DNA of 12,916 bases from Ignavibacteria bacterium UBA6906. Lineage in GTDB: Bacteria; Bacteroidota; Ignavibacteria; UBA10030; UBA6906. Of the stretch, positions 1 to 7,117 are shown in pieces. Position 1 is the first letter of the stretch, and each line of letters begins with the position of its first letter. The stretch lies in assembly GCA_002451155.1 (NCBI GenBank), contig DKBG01000014.1, positions 907 to 13,822 on the forward strand. Direction: 5' to 3'. The notes below the pieces were generated by a model. That model did not search any database, had not been told where the DNA came from, and saw nothing but the letters and a program-made list of their open reading frames with translations. The translations under genes were made by a program, and so were the position numbers.

Positions 1-1
1 T

Positions 2-514
2 TTCTTCAACGCCATGGTCCTACTTGTTATTGCTGTGATGCACCAGGAACTGCGAAACGCGTTTCTCTGGTTGATGGGGAACCTGAGCAATGCCACCGCG
101 ACATCAATTGAGGTTGTTGGACCCGCTGTAATTGCCGCCACTCTTGTGCTGCTCTGGCATGCAAAGAGCTATAATCTGATTGCGACCGGCGATGAAAGCG
201 CGCTGCAGCTGGGCATTAATGTCCGGACCGTGAAGCGACTCTCATATCTTGTGGCATCGCTCATCACAGGCGCAGTCGTCTCCGTCAGCGGCGTGGTCGG
301 CTTTGTCGGCCTGATCATCCCGCACATCTGCCGGATGCTCTTCGGTCCCGACCACCGCCTGCTGCTCCCCGCGTCATTCATAATGGGCGCTATCTTTCTC
401 GTGCTTGCCGATCTTCTCTCTCGCACGCTCCTCTCACCAGCGGAAATTCCGGTCGGCGCTGTTACCGCCGCAATCGGCGCTCCCGTCTTCATCTACCTCC
501 TGCGGAAATCCTGA
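2..514 (+). CDS. FecCD/BtuC-family ABC transporter permease, 3' part (5' end outside window)
   Basis: Membrane permease subunit of an ABC importer for iron-siderophore, haem or cobalamin. It passes substrate from a periplasmic binding protein through the inner membrane. The frame is open to the window edge, so the ATG at 14 is probably internal. About 170 residues are visible, roughly half of the usual 330-350. Several hydrophobic segments can be seen. The cytoplasmic loop GDESALQLGINV (about residues 63-74 of the visible part) matches the coupling region that contacts the ATPase in this family. The family signature GFVGLIIPH...FGPDHRLLLPAS follows (about 100-125), then EIPVGAVTA...GAPVFIYLLR near the C-terminus. 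The ATPase gene follows after 100 bases. The substrate cannot be told from the sequence, and the binding protein is not in view. Family assignment is firm; substrate is unknown. Confidence 0.93.
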   Translation, partial: FFNAMVLLVIAVMHQELRNAFLWLMGNLSNATATSIEVVGPAVIAATLVLLWHAKSYNLIATGDESALQLGINVRTVKRLSYLVASLITGAVVSVSGVVGFVGLIIPHICRMLFGPDHRLLLPASFIMGAIFLVLADLLSRTLLSPAEIPVGAVTAAIGAPVFIYLLRKS

Positions 515-614
515 TCGGGGGCATCCGGTCCTTCCTTGCCTTCCAGTTCGGATTTCCGTACATTGGGACCAGTCAATCCTGTGGTGAACCCTCCAGTCTT
601 GTGCTGGCTCTTTG

Positions 615-1394
615 ATGCACGCTCTCACCGTTGACAACGTTTCGTTCAGTTACGACCGCGCAGCACCAATCCTGCGAAACGTTTCCTTTACAGTCCAGAA
701 GGGGGAATTCCTCAGTCTCGCCGGTCCCAACGGGGCCGGAAAGAGTACGATGCTGCGGATCCTGGACCGAATCCTCCTCCCGCATCAAGGCCGAATTCTC
801 CTTGAGGGACGGAGCCTGCAGAAATTTTCACGATCAGAGCTGGCCCGACGCATCGCCCTCGTTCCACAGGACAGCGGCCTCCATTTCCCCTTCACGGTAT
901 TTGAGGTCGTTCTGATGGGAAGAGCGCCGCATACCAGAGGCGCAGTGTTTGAAAACGCCCATGACCACGAGATCGCCATGGCAATGATGCGGGTAACGGA
1001 TATCGAGCGTCTGGCCCACCAGCCGATCACCAAACTTTCCGGCGGTGAGCGCCAGCGAGCATTCATCGCCCGCGCGCTGGCACAGGAGCCGGAAATTCTC
1101 CTGCTTGACGAGCCGAACGCTCATCTGGATATCAGTCATCAGGTCGAGGTCTTCCGCCTTATTAAACGGCTCAACACCGATTCGGGCCTTACCGTCATCT
1201 CCGTGTCCCATGATTTGAATCTTGCCGCAGCATACAGCGACAGAATCGGAATGATTCTGTGTGGAGCCCTGGCGGCGCTGGGATCACCGGAGGAAGTCCT
1301 TACGGAAGAACGGATCAGGGAGGTTTTTCGGGCCGACGTCCTTGTCGACCGCCATCCGGTCACCCAAGCGCCACGCATAACCCTCAAAAGCTGA
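615..1394 (+). CDS. ABC transporter ATP-binding protein, FecE/BtuD/HmuV type
   Basis: Cytoplasmic ATPase that should power the upstream FecCD-type permease. It is 259 residues long, normal for the family. All nucleotide-binding motifs are intact: Walker A GPNGAGKST (37-45), Q-loop with Q85 in LVPQD, signature LSGGERQRAFIARAL (141-155), Walker B ILLLDEP (161-167) with D-loop HLD (170-172), and the H-loop histidine H199 in VSHD. The N-terminal VDNVSFSY and the VLMGRAPH stretch after the Q-loop are typical of iron-chelate/cobalamin ATPases. I chose the ATG at 615. An in-frame TTG directly before it (612) is possible. Neither start has an evident Shine-Dalgarno sequence, so expression may depend on the upstream gene despite a 100-base gap. 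The gap itself shows no clear structure. Family is sure; substrate (iron-siderophore, haem or B12) is not. Confidence 0.95.
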   Translation: MHALTVDNVSFSYDRAAPILRNVSFTVQKGEFLSLAGPNGAGKSTMLRILDRILLPHQGRILLEGRSLQKFSRSELARRIALVPQDSGLHFPFTVFEVVLMGRAPHTRGAVFENAHDHEIAMAMMRVTDIERLAHQPITKLSGGERQRAFIARALAQEPEILLLDEPNAHLDISHQVEVFRLIKRLNTDSGLTVISVSHDLNLAAAYSDRIGMILCGALAALGSPEEVLTEERIREVFRADVLVDRHPVTQAPRITLKS

Positions 1395-1423
1395 CGGGGA
1401 CAAGCGATTCAGGGGAAAGGAAC

Positions 1424-1429
1424 GAGGAG
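1424..1429 (+). promoter_or_regulatory. Ribosome-binding site of nusB
   Basis: GAGGAG lies 2 bases upstream of the ATG at 1432 as written, within a longer purine run (GGAAAGGAACGAGGAG) that gives other registers with longer spacing. It supports the start chosen for nusB and shows that this organism uses Shine-Dalgarno initiation. Confidence 0.6.
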
Positions 1430-1431
1430 TT

Positions 1432-1920
1432 ATGAGACGACGGATCATTCGCGAAAAAGTAGTCCAGGCTCTCTACGCGCACGAGATCTCTGGAGACCCA
1501 CCTGACCATGTAATTGAGTGTGTCCTGACCGGACTGGAAGAGAACCGGCCGGCGTACGAGTTCGCGCGCAAACTGGTTCTCCAGACCATCAGCGAGGCGC
1601 TCGAGATTGACCGGATTATTCGTTCGAAGGTTACAAACTGGGATTTCAAACGAATCGCCGTCCTGGACAGACTCATTCTCCGGATGGCGATCTGTGAATT
1701 GATCTTCTTCAAGGAAATCCCACCGAAAGTTTCAATGAACGAGGCGATCGAGCTCGCAAAACTCTTCAGCACGGAGCGGAGCGGGCAATTTGTCAATGGA
1801 GTGTTGGATGCCGTGTTGAATGAAATGAAGGCCACCGGAGGCCTTGCCAAGGCTGGCCGGGGACTCTACGACGGGGAACCTGCCCGCAAACCGCGGGGAC
1901 CATCATCGCCGACCTCCTGA
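1432..1920 (+). CDS. nusB: Transcription antitermination factor NusB
   Basis: All-helical RNA-binding protein that, with NusE (ribosomal protein S10), binds boxA RNA in rRNA leaders and promotes antitermination. The protein has 162 residues. The N-terminal helix RRRIIREKVVQALYAHEIS (2-20) holds the typical arginine-rich RNA-binding start followed by the QALYA motif. The highly conserved C-terminal half is present: NWDFKRIAVLDRLILRMAICEL (69-90), IPPKVSMNEAIELAK (96-110) and FVNGVLDAV (120-128). After about residue 131 a basic, proline-rich tail of some 30 residues (ending in RKPRGPSSPTS) extends beyond the usual NusB core, which is about 130-145 residues. The gene sits 37 bases after the ABC ATPase stop and 6 bases before the MFS gene, so it probably shares a transcript with both. 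Identification is based on the conserved core and is confident. Confidence 0.95.
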   Translation: MRRRIIREKVVQALYAHEISGDPPDHVIECVLTGLEENRPAYEFARKLVLQTISEALEIDRIIRSKVTNWDFKRIAVLDRLILRMAICELIFFKEIPPKVSMNEAIELAKLFSTERSGQFVNGVLDAVLNEMKATGGLAKAGRGLYDGEPARKPRGPSSPTS

Positions 1921-1926
1921 TTCCAC

Positions 1927-3210
1927 ATGACCGGCACCCCTGAAGCCTCTCCTTCAACACTCTTCCCCGCAACCCGGGGCAGAGTGTTCGCCTGGACACT
2001 ATTTGACTTCGCCAATACGGCATTCTCCGTCGTCGTGGTCACCGTAATCTATTCCCGGTATTTCACGAATACTGTGGCCGGGGGACACCGGTGGCTCTGG
2101 GGTCTCGCAGTCAGTCTTTCCATGCTCTGCGCTGCGGCGCTCTCACCCCCTCTCGGGGCTGTGGCCGATTACTCAGGAAACAGGAAACGCTTCCTCCTTG
2201 CCTTTACTGCAGTCTCCGTTCTCTGCACGGCCCTGCTCTTCTTTGTCGAACAGCAGATGATCGTTGTCGGAATCGTTCTCTTCATTCTCGCAAACATCGG
2301 GTTTGAAGGTGGACTGGTCTTCTACGACGCGTTTCTCCCGGGCATCACAACGAAATCGAGTTACGGAAGAGTCTCCGGATACGGATTCGCCATGGGGTAC
2401 CTGGGAGCGCTGGCGATTCTCGTCCTGGTCTTGATGATGCTCCCTCCCGCAGAGGACCCGCAGTATCTCTTCCGGGTCAGGCTCAGTTTTGTTGCCGCGG
2501 CAATCTTCTTCGCACTCTTTTCCATACCGCTGTTCCTCTTCGTCGACGAGCCACGGTCTCCCGGGTCACGACCTGCATCACTTATCCGGACGGGATTCCA
2601 GAAGGCTTCCGGAACCTTTCGGGCTCTATTCCTCGAGCGTCGCCATCCTTCCGTTTCCCGGTTCCTTGTCGCCTTCTTTATCTATAACGACGGAATCCTC
2701 ACGGTCATCGCCTTCGCGGCAATTTTCGCGGAAACAACGCTCAGGATGAGCGATACAGATATCATTGCATTCTTTGCGCTGATACAGACCAGTGCCGTGC
2801 TCGGCTCAATTGTCTTCGGGATCATCACGGACAAGATCGGTCCAAAGAAGACCATCACCATAACCCTTATCATCTGGATCGGGATTGCTGTCGGGGCCTA
2901 CTTCGTCACCTCTGTCAGCTGGTTCTACGCAGTCGCGTTCATCGCCGGGATCGCGATCGGATCGTCGCAGTCGGCAAGCAGGAGTCTCATGGCACACCTC
3001 ACACCACCGGGCCACGAGGCCGAGTATTTCGGATTCTATGACGGCCTCTGCGGCAAGGCGTCCGCTGTCATCGGCCCGCTCATTTATGGCGTGATCGCAG
3101 ACCTTGCCGGGGAGCGACTCGCCGCCCTTTGCATCGGCCTTTTTTTCCTCGCAGGCGTCTGGATCCTTCAGGGAGTCCAGGAACCTGACAGGCGCGCGCG
3201 CACCGCCTGA
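1927..3210 (+). CDS. UMF1/Atg22-like major facilitator transporter
   Basis: Inner-membrane MFS carrier of 427 residues with about 12 hydrophobic segments. The N-terminal signature W-TLFDFANTAFS (23-34) and the late motif SASRSLMAHLTPPGHEAEYFGF (about residues 346-367) followed by GKASAVIGPLIYG are characteristic of the UMF1 family, related to yeast vacuolar effluxer Atg22. The central loop around residues 210-240 is hydrophilic, as expected between the two six-helix halves. The start at 1927 is 6 bases after the nusB stop and has no Shine-Dalgarno sequence of its own, so it may be translated by coupling to nusB. Bacterial members are mostly uncharacterised; amino acid or other small-molecule efflux is a family-level guess and the substrate is unknown here. 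Confidence 0.9.
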   Translation: MTGTPEASPSTLFPATRGRVFAWTLFDFANTAFSVVVVTVIYSRYFTNTVAGGHRWLWGLAVSLSMLCAAALSPPLGAVADYSGNRKRFLLAFTAVSVLCTALLFFVEQQMIVVGIVLFILANIGFEGGLVFYDAFLPGITTKSSYGRVSGYGFAMGYLGALAILVLVLMMLPPAEDPQYLFRVRLSFVAAAIFFALFSIPLFLFVDEPRSPGSRPASLIRTGFQKASGTFRALFLERRHPSVSRFLVAFFIYNDGILTVIAFAAIFAETTLRMSDTDIIAFFALIQTSAVLGSIVFGIITDKIGPKKTITITLIIWIGIAVGAYFVTSVSWFYAVAFIAGIAIGSSQSASRSLMAHLTPPGHEAEYFGFYDGLCGKASAVIGPLIYGVIADLAGERLAALCIGLFFLAGVWILQGVQEPDRRARTA

Positions 3211-3251
3211 TCCGACTTTACTTTCCGGCCCTCTTTTCATACCTTTTATCT

Positions 3252-3701
3252 ATGCTCCCACGCTTGACAGCCGGCATTGCTGTTGTGTCCCTCTCGTTTC
3301 TCATCACGCATTCCAGGGTCGCCCCAGATTCCGATACGCGGGCGGAGGTCCGACTCCTCAATAGCCGCGTGGCACCCGGCGATACCACACAGCTTCTCGT
3401 AACCTTCCGCCTCGGAGAAGGAATACACATCAACGCTGAGCCCCCGGTTGATATCGAGATCATCATGACGGACAGCGTGGTTACGACCATCGGGAACCCT
3501 ATACAGCCTGGTGCGCTGGAGTCCGGCGTGCTGGACCTGACAACCCCCGTCCGACAGGTCATCCATGTACCGGGCACGAAACCAGAAGGACCCGTCCCAT
3601 TGAGAGTGGTCGTTTCCTACTTCTATTGCTCGGATGTGGAAGGCTGGTGCAGGATGCGAACGGATACCAGCAGCGTGTCAGTGATCGTTACCCGTCATTA
3701 A
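3252..3701 (+). CDS. Exported protein with DsbD N-terminal-like domain
   Basis: A 149-residue protein with a probable signal peptide: MLPR, then a hydrophobic stretch at about 7-18, and small polar residues near 20-27. The mature part looks all-beta and resembles the periplasmic N-terminal domain of DsbD (disulfide corrector family): a GDTTQLLVTFRLGEGIHINAEPP-like strand pair (43-65) with the typical GxHIN motif, and near the end YFYCSDVEGWCRM with two cysteines, C126 and C133. In Escherichia coli DsbD the active pair sits in a comparable place (C103/C109, with five residues between; here six). The membrane and thioredoxin domains of DsbD are absent, so it would need a separate electron donor, or it acts only as a fold. 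It is 41 bases after the MFS gene and 15 bases before the LpxH-like gene. No good Shine-Dalgarno sequence precedes the ATG. The similarity is recognised by eye, so the call is moderate. Confidence 0.6.
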   Translation: MLPRLTAGIAVVSLSFLITHSRVAPDSDTRAEVRLLNSRVAPGDTTQLLVTFRLGEGIHINAEPPVDIEIIMTDSVVTTIGNPIQPGALESGVLDLTTPVRQVIHVPGTKPEGPVPLRVVVSYFYCSDVEGWCRMRTDTSSVSVIVTRH

Positions 3702-3716
3702 AGGTATCTCGTCATC

Positions 3717-4448
3717 ATGAGGGCATACTTCTTCTCTGATGTTCACCTCGGTCTCGGCAACCGGGATCAGGAGAAACAGAAGGAGGACCAGCTCCTCCGT
3801 TTCTTGCGCCGCATTCTCCCGGACACGGACCGCCTCTTCATCCTGGGCGACCTCTTTGATTTCTGGTTCGAGTACGCTACGGTGGTCCCGAAAGGATATC
3901 ATCGGACCCTCTGCGCGATCCAGGAGTTTACCGACCGCAAAATCCCTGTTGATTATCTGGCAGGGAATCACGACTTCTGGATGGGGAGGTTTTTCCAGGA
4001 CGAACTGGGTGTCCAGATGCACTTTGAACCCTATGAGACCGTCCTCGATGGGAAGCGGGTCTACCTTCACCATGGGGATGGCCTCGCGCAGAACGATATG
4101 GGGTACCGGCTGATAAAGCCGGTCCTCCGGAACAGGACCGCAATCGCACTGTACCGATGGCTCCATCCCGATCTCGGGGTGCGGCTCGCACGCGGATCTT
4201 CACGGACCAGCAGACAGTACACCTCCCAAAAGGACTATGGCGAACAGGAGGGCATGATCGCCTTTGCACGGGAACGGATCCGCCAGGGTGTGAATATTGT
4301 CGTCATGGGTCACCGGCACCGGCCGATTGAGCAGGACGTGGAGGGAGGAGTGTACATCAACCTGGGCGACTGGATCGACCACCATACCTTCGGGGAGATG
4401 CAGGACGGGCACATGAGACTTCGAACCTGGGACGAGAAGGGTAAGTGA
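3717..4448 (+). CDS. LpxH-type metallophosphoesterase (UDP-2,3-diacylglucosamine diphosphatase family)
   Basis: Calcineurin-like phosphoesterase of 243 residues, the usual LpxH size. LpxH hydrolyses UDP-2,3-diacylglucosamine to lipid X and UMP at the cytoplasmic face of the inner membrane in lipid A synthesis. Dimetal-site motifs are complete: D8 and H10 in SDVHLG, GDLFDFW (44-50, D45), GNHD (83-86), HHGD (118-121) and GHRHRP (198-203, H199/H201). The FDFW stretch, the helical insertion between about 125 and 175 and the final YINLGDWI also fit the LpxH family. Classical LpxH has GNRD where this has GNHD, so lipid A activity is likely but not proven; a related LpxH-like phosphoesterase is the alternative. 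A weak AAAGG at 3700-3704 precedes the start. The stop overlaps the start of the PBP gene. Confidence 0.82.
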   Translation: MRAYFFSDVHLGLGNRDQEKQKEDQLLRFLRRILPDTDRLFILGDLFDFWFEYATVVPKGYHRTLCAIQEFTDRKIPVDYLAGNHDFWMGRFFQDELGVQMHFEPYETVLDGKRVYLHHGDGLAQNDMGYRLIKPVLRNRTAIALYRWLHPDLGVRLARGSSRTSRQYTSQKDYGEQEGMIAFARERIRQGVNIVVMGHRHRPIEQDVEGGVYINLGDWIDHHTFGEMQDGHMRLRTWDEKGK

Positions 4449-4450
4449 TG
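4437..4450 (+). promoter_or_regulatory. Ribosome-binding site and TGATG stop/start overlap joining the phosphoesterase and PBP genes
   Basis: AAGGG at 4437-4441 lies inside the end of the phosphoesterase gene, 6 bases before the ATG at 4448. The stop codon TGA (4446-4448) shares its last base with that ATG, the classic arrangement for translational coupling. A GTG at 4445 is also in frame but less likely. Confidence 0.75.
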
Positions 4451-6766
4451 GCAAAGAAGAACGGAAAACGACCACCGGCAGAAGATATGGAGAAGTACTT
4501 CGCTGATCCAGAGTACCGCCGGACACATGCCGAACGAACGCCGCGAACAGGCCGCCGCGGACGCAGCCGGTATGCCGCCGTCCTGGGCGTTGGCATCCTT
4601 CTCATCCTCGCCTATACGGTGTACCTCTTCTCTGGTCTCCCCTCGCTCGCACGCATTGAAAATCCGAAACCCGAACTCGCCACCCGGGTATTCTCGGCCG
4701 ACGGTGAAGTCCTCGACCAGTTCTACATCAAGAACCGCTCGCATGTCTCGCTCCAGGAAATCCCCTCAACCGTAGTGGACGCTCTGATCGCAGTTGAAGA
4801 CAAAGACTTCTACAGCCACTGGGGAGTGGATGCGACCAGATTCCTGAAAGCTATGGCGAAAACCGCGCTGACGCTCGGACAGCGCCCGGAAGGTGCGAGC
4901 ACCATAACAATGCAGCTCGCGCGAAGCCTTTACCTGGGCCATGACGACAAGAACTTCTTTGACACAATCACAAGAAAAATCCGGGAATTCATCACCTCTA
5001 TCCAGCTGGAGCGCAACTTCACGAAAGAGGAGATTCTGGAGTTTTATCTTAATGTCGTCTACTTCGGACGAGGCGCCTATGGTATCGCATCGGCATCTCA
5101 GTCCTACTTCGGGAAAAGCCCGGCTGAACTCACGCTCAGCGAAGCCGCAACCCTGATCGCCTTGTTACGGGGACCGGCCTACTACGACCCGCAAGGGAGA
5201 CATCCAGACCTGGCAAAGCAGCGCCACAGTGTCGTCCTTGGCCAGATGGTGAAATATGGATACATCTCACAGGAAGAGGCGGACGCGGCGAAAAGTGAAG
5301 CACAACAACTCGTAACGTCGACCGAGATTTCGAAAACAGGAATAGCCCCCCACTTTGTCGAGTACGTGCGACAACAACTGCTCCAGAAGGCTGAAAAATA
5401 TGGTTTCGATATCTACCGAGACGGGATCACGGTCACGACGACGCTCGACAGCCGCATGCAGCGCCATGCCAATCAGGCTATCGAGGAACATCTCGCGGAA
5501 TACCAGCAACTTTTCGACGCACAGTGGAATTGGGGGAGAGAACGGGACGCGTTGACGCGGGTTATCGACCAGTCAATCCGAACCTCTGCGGATTACCGCA
5601 ATGCCCGGTCATCAACCGCTCGCGACAGCGTCTATGCGGCGATGAAAACCAACAGCGCATGGGTGGACTCCATGCGTACCGTGGCACAGACAATCGAGGT
5701 AGGATTCGTTGTGGTCGATCCGGGAAACGGCAACATCGTTGCCATGGTCGGCGGGTCGAACTTCCGCAACTTCAAGTACGGCCTGAATCACGTAACCCAG
5801 ATCCGGCGCCAGCCCGGTTCTGCGTTTAAGCCGTTTGTTTACACTGTTGCGATAGACAATGGGTATCCCCCAACATACGAAATCCTGAATCAACCGGTCG
5901 TGGTCCTGCTGCCAGACGGAAAGCGATGGATGCCGCCGAATGCGGACGGTGAGGTTGGGGGAAAAGTCACAATCCGCGAAGCCGTCCGCCGCTCCATCAA
6001 CCTTGTTGCCGTGCGTGCAATCCAGCAGATTGCGCCCGTCGATCAGGTCATTGAATATGCCCATCGAATGGGGATATCATCACCTCTCCCCCCCTATGAA
6101 TCCCTGGCATTGGGGACAGGAGAGGTCTCCCCGCTGGAAATCACATCTGCTTTCGGGGTCTTCGCCAACCGCGGCGTCTACGTCGAGCCGATTTCGATCC
6201 TTCGAATTGAAGACAAAGACGGGAACCTGATCGAGGAAACGACACCGATGCAGCGTGAGGTTCTGAGTGAGGAGACCTCGTTCATCATGACATCACTTCT
6301 CGAGGGTGTCGTCGATGATCCGCAAGGAACTGGGGCGCGCGTGCGATCCTACTTCCATTTTCCCGCCGCCGGAAAAACAGGAACCACAAATGATTTCGCT
6401 GACGCATGGTTCGTCGGATATACGCCCCACCTCGTTGCGGGTGTCTGGGTGGGATTTGACAATTTGAGCGTCCACTTCACCAACTGGGATGGACAGGGTG
6501 GGAGAGCAGCGGCGCCGATCTGGGGGCGATTCATGAAGTATGTCTACGAGGATCCTGATATCGCCATGCCCCTCGACTATTTCGAGAAGCCGGCAACAGT
6601 ATATGAAGATACGATCTGCGTGGAAACGAAGAAACTCGCGACACAGTATTGCCCGGTCACAACAACGGATTTCTTCACGGAGAAAACACGTCCGCCGGTG
6701 TGCGACAAGCACACCACCTCGCTGTGGAAGGAAGGTGAGGAAGGGCTCGGAAAGATTAGCTACTGA
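4448..6766 (+). CDS. Bifunctional penicillin-binding protein 1A (glycosyltransferase/transpeptidase)
   Basis: Class A PBP, 772 residues, which polymerises lipid II into glycan strands and cross-links them in the periplasm. It has a short basic cytoplasmic tail (1-41), one membrane anchor (about 42-63), a GT51 glycosyltransferase domain (about 80-265) and a transpeptidase domain (about 410-700). GT51 motifs: EDKDFYSHWG (117-126) with catalytic E117, GASTITMQLARSLYL (149-163), RKIREFITSIQLE (176-188), FGRGAYGIASAS (206-217) and a second glutamate-bearing SEAATLIALLRGP. Transpeptidase motifs: SAFK with nucleophile S458 and K461, SIN (516-518) and KTGTT (643-647). A hydrophilic linker with helical character (about 340-410) separates the domains. 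A tail after about residue 715 has three cysteines (C724, C735, C752), possibly a disulfide-stabilised appendage. It overlaps the preceding phosphoesterase gene by one base. Confidence 0.96.
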   Translation: MAKKNGKRPPAEDMEKYFADPEYRRTHAERTPRTGRRGRSRYAAVLGVGILLILAYTVYLFSGLPSLARIENPKPELATRVFSADGEVLDQFYIKNRSHVSLQEIPSTVVDALIAVEDKDFYSHWGVDATRFLKAMAKTALTLGQRPEGASTITMQLARSLYLGHDDKNFFDTITRKIREFITSIQLERNFTKEEILEFYLNVVYFGRGAYGIASASQSYFGKSPAELTLSEAATLIALLRGPAYYDPQGRHPDLAKQRHSVVLGQMVKYGYISQEEADAAKSEAQQLVTSTEISKTGIAPHFVEYVRQQLLQKAEKYGFDIYRDGITVTTTLDSRMQRHANQAIEEHLAEYQQLFDAQWNWGRERDALTRVIDQSIRTSADYRNARSSTARDSVYAAMKTNSAWVDSMRTVAQTIEVGFVVVDPGNGNIVAMVGGSNFRNFKYGLNHVTQIRRQPGSAFKPFVYTVAIDNGYPPTYEILNQPVVVLLPDGKRWMPPNADGEVGGKVTIREAVRRSINLVAVRAIQQIAPVDQVIEYAHRMGISSPLPPYESLALGTGEVSPLEITSAFGVFANRGVYVEPISILRIEDKDGNLIEETTPMQREVLSEETSFIMTSLLEGVVDDPQGTGARVRSYFHFPAAGKTGTTNDFADAWFVGYTPHLVAGVWVGFDNLSVHFTNWDGQGGRAAAPIWGRFMKYVYEDPDIAMPLDYFEKPATVYEDTICVETKKLATQYCPVTTTDFFTEKTRPPVCDKHTTSLWKEGEEGLGKISY

Positions 6767-6793
6767 GGTTCGCCCGCACAGAACGGAAAGAGC

Positions 6794-6940
6794 TCAGTCC
6801 GCCGTAAGCTCACTCTCGAAAATGTTATCGGTCTCTCCCTGGATCAAGTCGGATCCCTTCTTCCTGGTGTTGTTCGAACCGAGAAGAATCACCGGGATGG
6901 TGGCAAGAACCAGGAGTGCTGCAATCTTCCAGATCTTCAT
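6794..6940 (-). CDS. Small single-pass membrane peptide of unknown function
   Basis: A 48-residue open frame starting MKIWKIAALLVLATIPVILL. Residues 5-21 form one hydrophobic segment after a short basic N-terminus, so it is either membrane-anchored or carries a signal peptide. The remaining 27 residues are polar: basic at NNTRKKGS, then acidic (GETDNIFESELTAD). No family is recognised. The coding call rests on a strong ribosome-binding site (a G-rich run ending in GGAG, 8 bases before this ATG) and on the coherent membrane-peptide pattern. The frame is open further upstream, but that extension does not look protein-like and lacks such a site, so I prefer the inner start. It converges on the PBP gene with 27 bases between the stops and diverges from the UroD-like gene. 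Confidence 0.6.
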   Translation of the reverse strand: MKIWKIAALLVLATIPVILLGSNNTRKKGSDLIQGETDNIFESELTAD

Positions 6941-6948
6941 AAGGACTT

Positions 6949-6956
6949 CTCCCCCC
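6949..6956 (-). promoter_or_regulatory. Ribosome-binding site of the 48-residue peptide gene
   Basis: Read on the minus strand, a run of six G followed by AG contains GGAG, with 8 bases to the ATG at 6940. It is the main reason for choosing this start over the longer upstream frame. Confidence 0.65.
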
Positions 6957-7117
6957 AAAATGCACTGACCAACAGTAATGAATCGTTTACCGGAACATCG
7001 TGACCTGAGGCACACGGACTGAACCTCTGTCATCGCACGCTAAGCTTATGTCCTGCGTGAATATACGAATTCTTCTTTAAGAAGATGTAAAGCGAGGATT
7101 AATCTTTCTTAATTCTG
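6957..7117. promoter_or_regulatory. Divergent intergenic region with small inverted repeats
   Basis: The stretch between the small minus-strand peptide gene and the UroD-like gene should hold promoters for both. It is AT-richer than its surroundings toward the right side. An inverted repeat TCTTCT-TTA-AGAAGA lies at 7071-7085, and the palindrome GATTAATC at 7097-7104, 13 bases before the UroD-like start. I cannot name a convincing -35/-10 pair. The inverted repeats could bind a regulator, but AT-rich sequence gives short palindromes by chance. Confidence 0.35.

Noticed and set aside
14..16. ATG as start of a short permease gene
   Set aside because: The frame stays open to the window edge and the protein lacks the N-terminal half of the FecCD fold, so this is an internal methionine of a gene cut by the window.
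2806..3240. Minus-strand open frame of 144 codons opposite the MFS gene
   Set aside because: Highly charged, domain-free translation against a well-conserved membrane transporter on the + strand.
3678..4166. Minus-strand open frame of 162 codons opposite the phosphoesterase
   Set aside because: The + strand frame carries every metallophosphoesterase motif; the minus frame has no recognisable domain or ribosome-binding site.
6941..7033. N-terminal extension of the 48-residue peptide frame
   Set aside because: The added residues have no protein-like pattern and no ribosome-binding site, while the inner ATG has a strong one.
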